Of a stretch of DNA of 64,000 nt, positions 63,068 through 64,000 are shown one piece after another (positions within the stretch are counted from its first letter, which is position 1; each line of letters begins with the position of its first letter). A program made the translations under genes and the position numbers. Under the pieces are notes generated by a model. The model did not search any database. It saw nothing but the letters and a program-made list of their open reading frames with translations, and was not told the DNA's origin. The stretch is from Sapria himalayana (taxonomy: Eukaryota > Streptophyta > Magnoliopsida > Malpighiales > Rafflesiaceae): positions 368,818-432,817 of the forward strand of contig JAREIK010002424.1 of NCBI GenBank assembly GCA_029783825.1, written 5' to 3'.

Positions 63068-63589
63068 TATATATATAGATATAAAAATAGATAGATAGAA
63101 AGATAGAAAGACAAATAGAGAGACAAATAAATAGATAGATAGATAGTTATTTAGACATATAAATAGGTAGATAGATAGTGAGTTAGTAAGATAGATATAT
63201 AGACAAATATATAAATAAACAAATATACAAATAGTAAGATAGATAGATATATAGGTAAATATACAAAAATATAGATCGATAGATTACATATAGATAGATA
63301 TATTGATTGATAGACATATATATATATATATATATTGATAGACATATAGATAGATAGACAAATAGATAGATAGATAGAAAAATAGATAGATGGACAAATA
63401 GACATATAAAAAGATATAGAGAAAGTGTGATAGATAGATAAACAAAAATATAGACAGAAAGTCAGATAGACTAATAGATAGATTGACATGTAGATTGAAA
63501 GAGATATAAAGAGATATTTGGATAGACAAATAGACAAATAGACAAGTAGACTCGTAGACATATAGAAAGATAGATAATTAGAAACATAG

Positions 63590-63860
63590 ACATATAGCTA
63601 GTTACTTTGGTAGCTAGCAAGGTAGGTAGATATTTATGTTGGTAGTTAGGTAGGAAAAGATATGGAGAGGTAAAGAGTTTGGGAGATAGAAATTTAAAAA
63701 TATAAAAAGGTAGAGACATATATAAGTAGAGAGCTAATGAGATGGAGTGATAAAAAGGTAGAGAGATATGGGGATAGAGAGATAGAGATATAAAGAGTTA
63801 GAAAGATAAAGAGAAATAGAGATATAGAGATAGAGAGATAGAAAAAAAGAAAGAAAGATA
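63590..63860 (+). repeat. Degenerated GGTAG/GAGA block near the window end
   Basis: The tetranucleotide pattern is lost and replaced by GGTAGCTAGCAAGGTAGGTAG, AGGTAAAGAGTTTGGGAGAT and AGAGATAGAGATATAAAGAG words. It may mark an old array edge or an independently evolving sub-repeat. Confidence 0.5.
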
Positions 63861-64000
63861 TAAAGATATATAGATAGATCGATTGATAGATAGTAGATTG
63901 ATATATAGACAAATCAATAATAAAACTAATAGACAAGTAAACATATAGAAAGATAAATAGCTATATTTATAAACAGATAGATAGCTAGATAGAAAGACAG

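Larger units (their letters stand above)
54242..64000 (+). repeat. Degenerate GATA array 4 (continuation of array 3, about 9.8 kb, runs off the window)
   Basis: Same repeat family and orientation as array 3; the two were one array before the hAT insertion. TA runs lie at 54239-54281, 56875-56901, 57286-57321, 59753-59787 and 63041-63064. GC-richer islands of the TCAAGCATGTAGACA type recur at 55050-55075 and 61887-61914, with weaker forms near 59226 and 60672. Two purine-rich blocks (60150-60260 and 63650-63860) shift from GATA to GAGA. No end is seen, so the full array length is unknown. Confidence 0.97.

Noticed and set aside
42369..63936. Similar Tyr/Leu/Ser/Ile frames on the minus strand of arrays 3 and 4, resembling membrane proteins
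   Set aside because: Same repeat artefact. Hydrophobic, membrane-like appearance comes from Ile/Leu/Tyr codons of the repeat.
13148..64000. CRISPR-like or satellite array with spacers
   Set aside because: The repeats are 4-bp microsatellite units with random variants, with no fixed repeat-spacer architecture, and the context is plant nuclear DNA.

Overview
The window is AT-rich, gene-poor nuclear DNA from a flowering plant. Evidence for this is the plant transposon families present (CACTA/EnSpm with TNP2, hAT with a BED finger, Ty1/copia, L1-type LINE) and relics of plant-type host genes (ARF1 GTPase, topoisomerase II, a COP1-interacting-protein-7-like protein). I cannot name the species. 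I see no intact host gene: every recognisable coding stretch is truncated or carries stops or frameshifts. The most nearly intact is a hAT transposase with two in-frame stops.

Layout. 1-8000: decayed retroelements, all on the minus strand (copia 2220-3215, LINE reverse transcriptase 3490-4915), an LTR-like piece, AT-rich direct repeats, and an ARF1-like pseudogene with one frameshift. 8000-10985: AT-rich DNA with microsatellites and a foldback structure (9945-10990). 10985-13148: right arm and subterminal tandem repeats of a CACTA element (A). 13148-18134: a degenerate GATA array. 18135-18490: a CACTA right terminus in inverted orientation. 18492-25447: the same kind of array in the opposite orientation (TATC). 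25460-42430: a CACTA element (C) with recognisable termini that carries host-gene fragments (topoisomerase II, CIP7-like) and a SINE-like sequence. Its right arm is split by a complete second CACTA element (D, 31830-41162) holding a decayed TNP2 transposase and a threefold tandem repeat with GC-rich triplet blocks. 42431-64000: one long GATA array, interrupted by a 3661-bp hAT element (50573-54233) with a perfect 8-bp target-site duplication.

The arrays total about 29.8 kb, nearly half the window. They are the dominant and most unusual feature, and two of their boundaries coincide with CACTA ends. The array changes strand exactly at a CACTA terminus (18135), and the far end of the inverted block abuts the left terminus of element C. 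That order is what reversed-ends (alternative) transposition between two neighbouring CACTA elements would give. This is an inference. The relative order of events can be read from nesting: C before D, arrays before hAT. The many Tyr-Leu-Ser-Ile reading frames in the arrays are a by-product of the tetranucleotide and are not called as genes.
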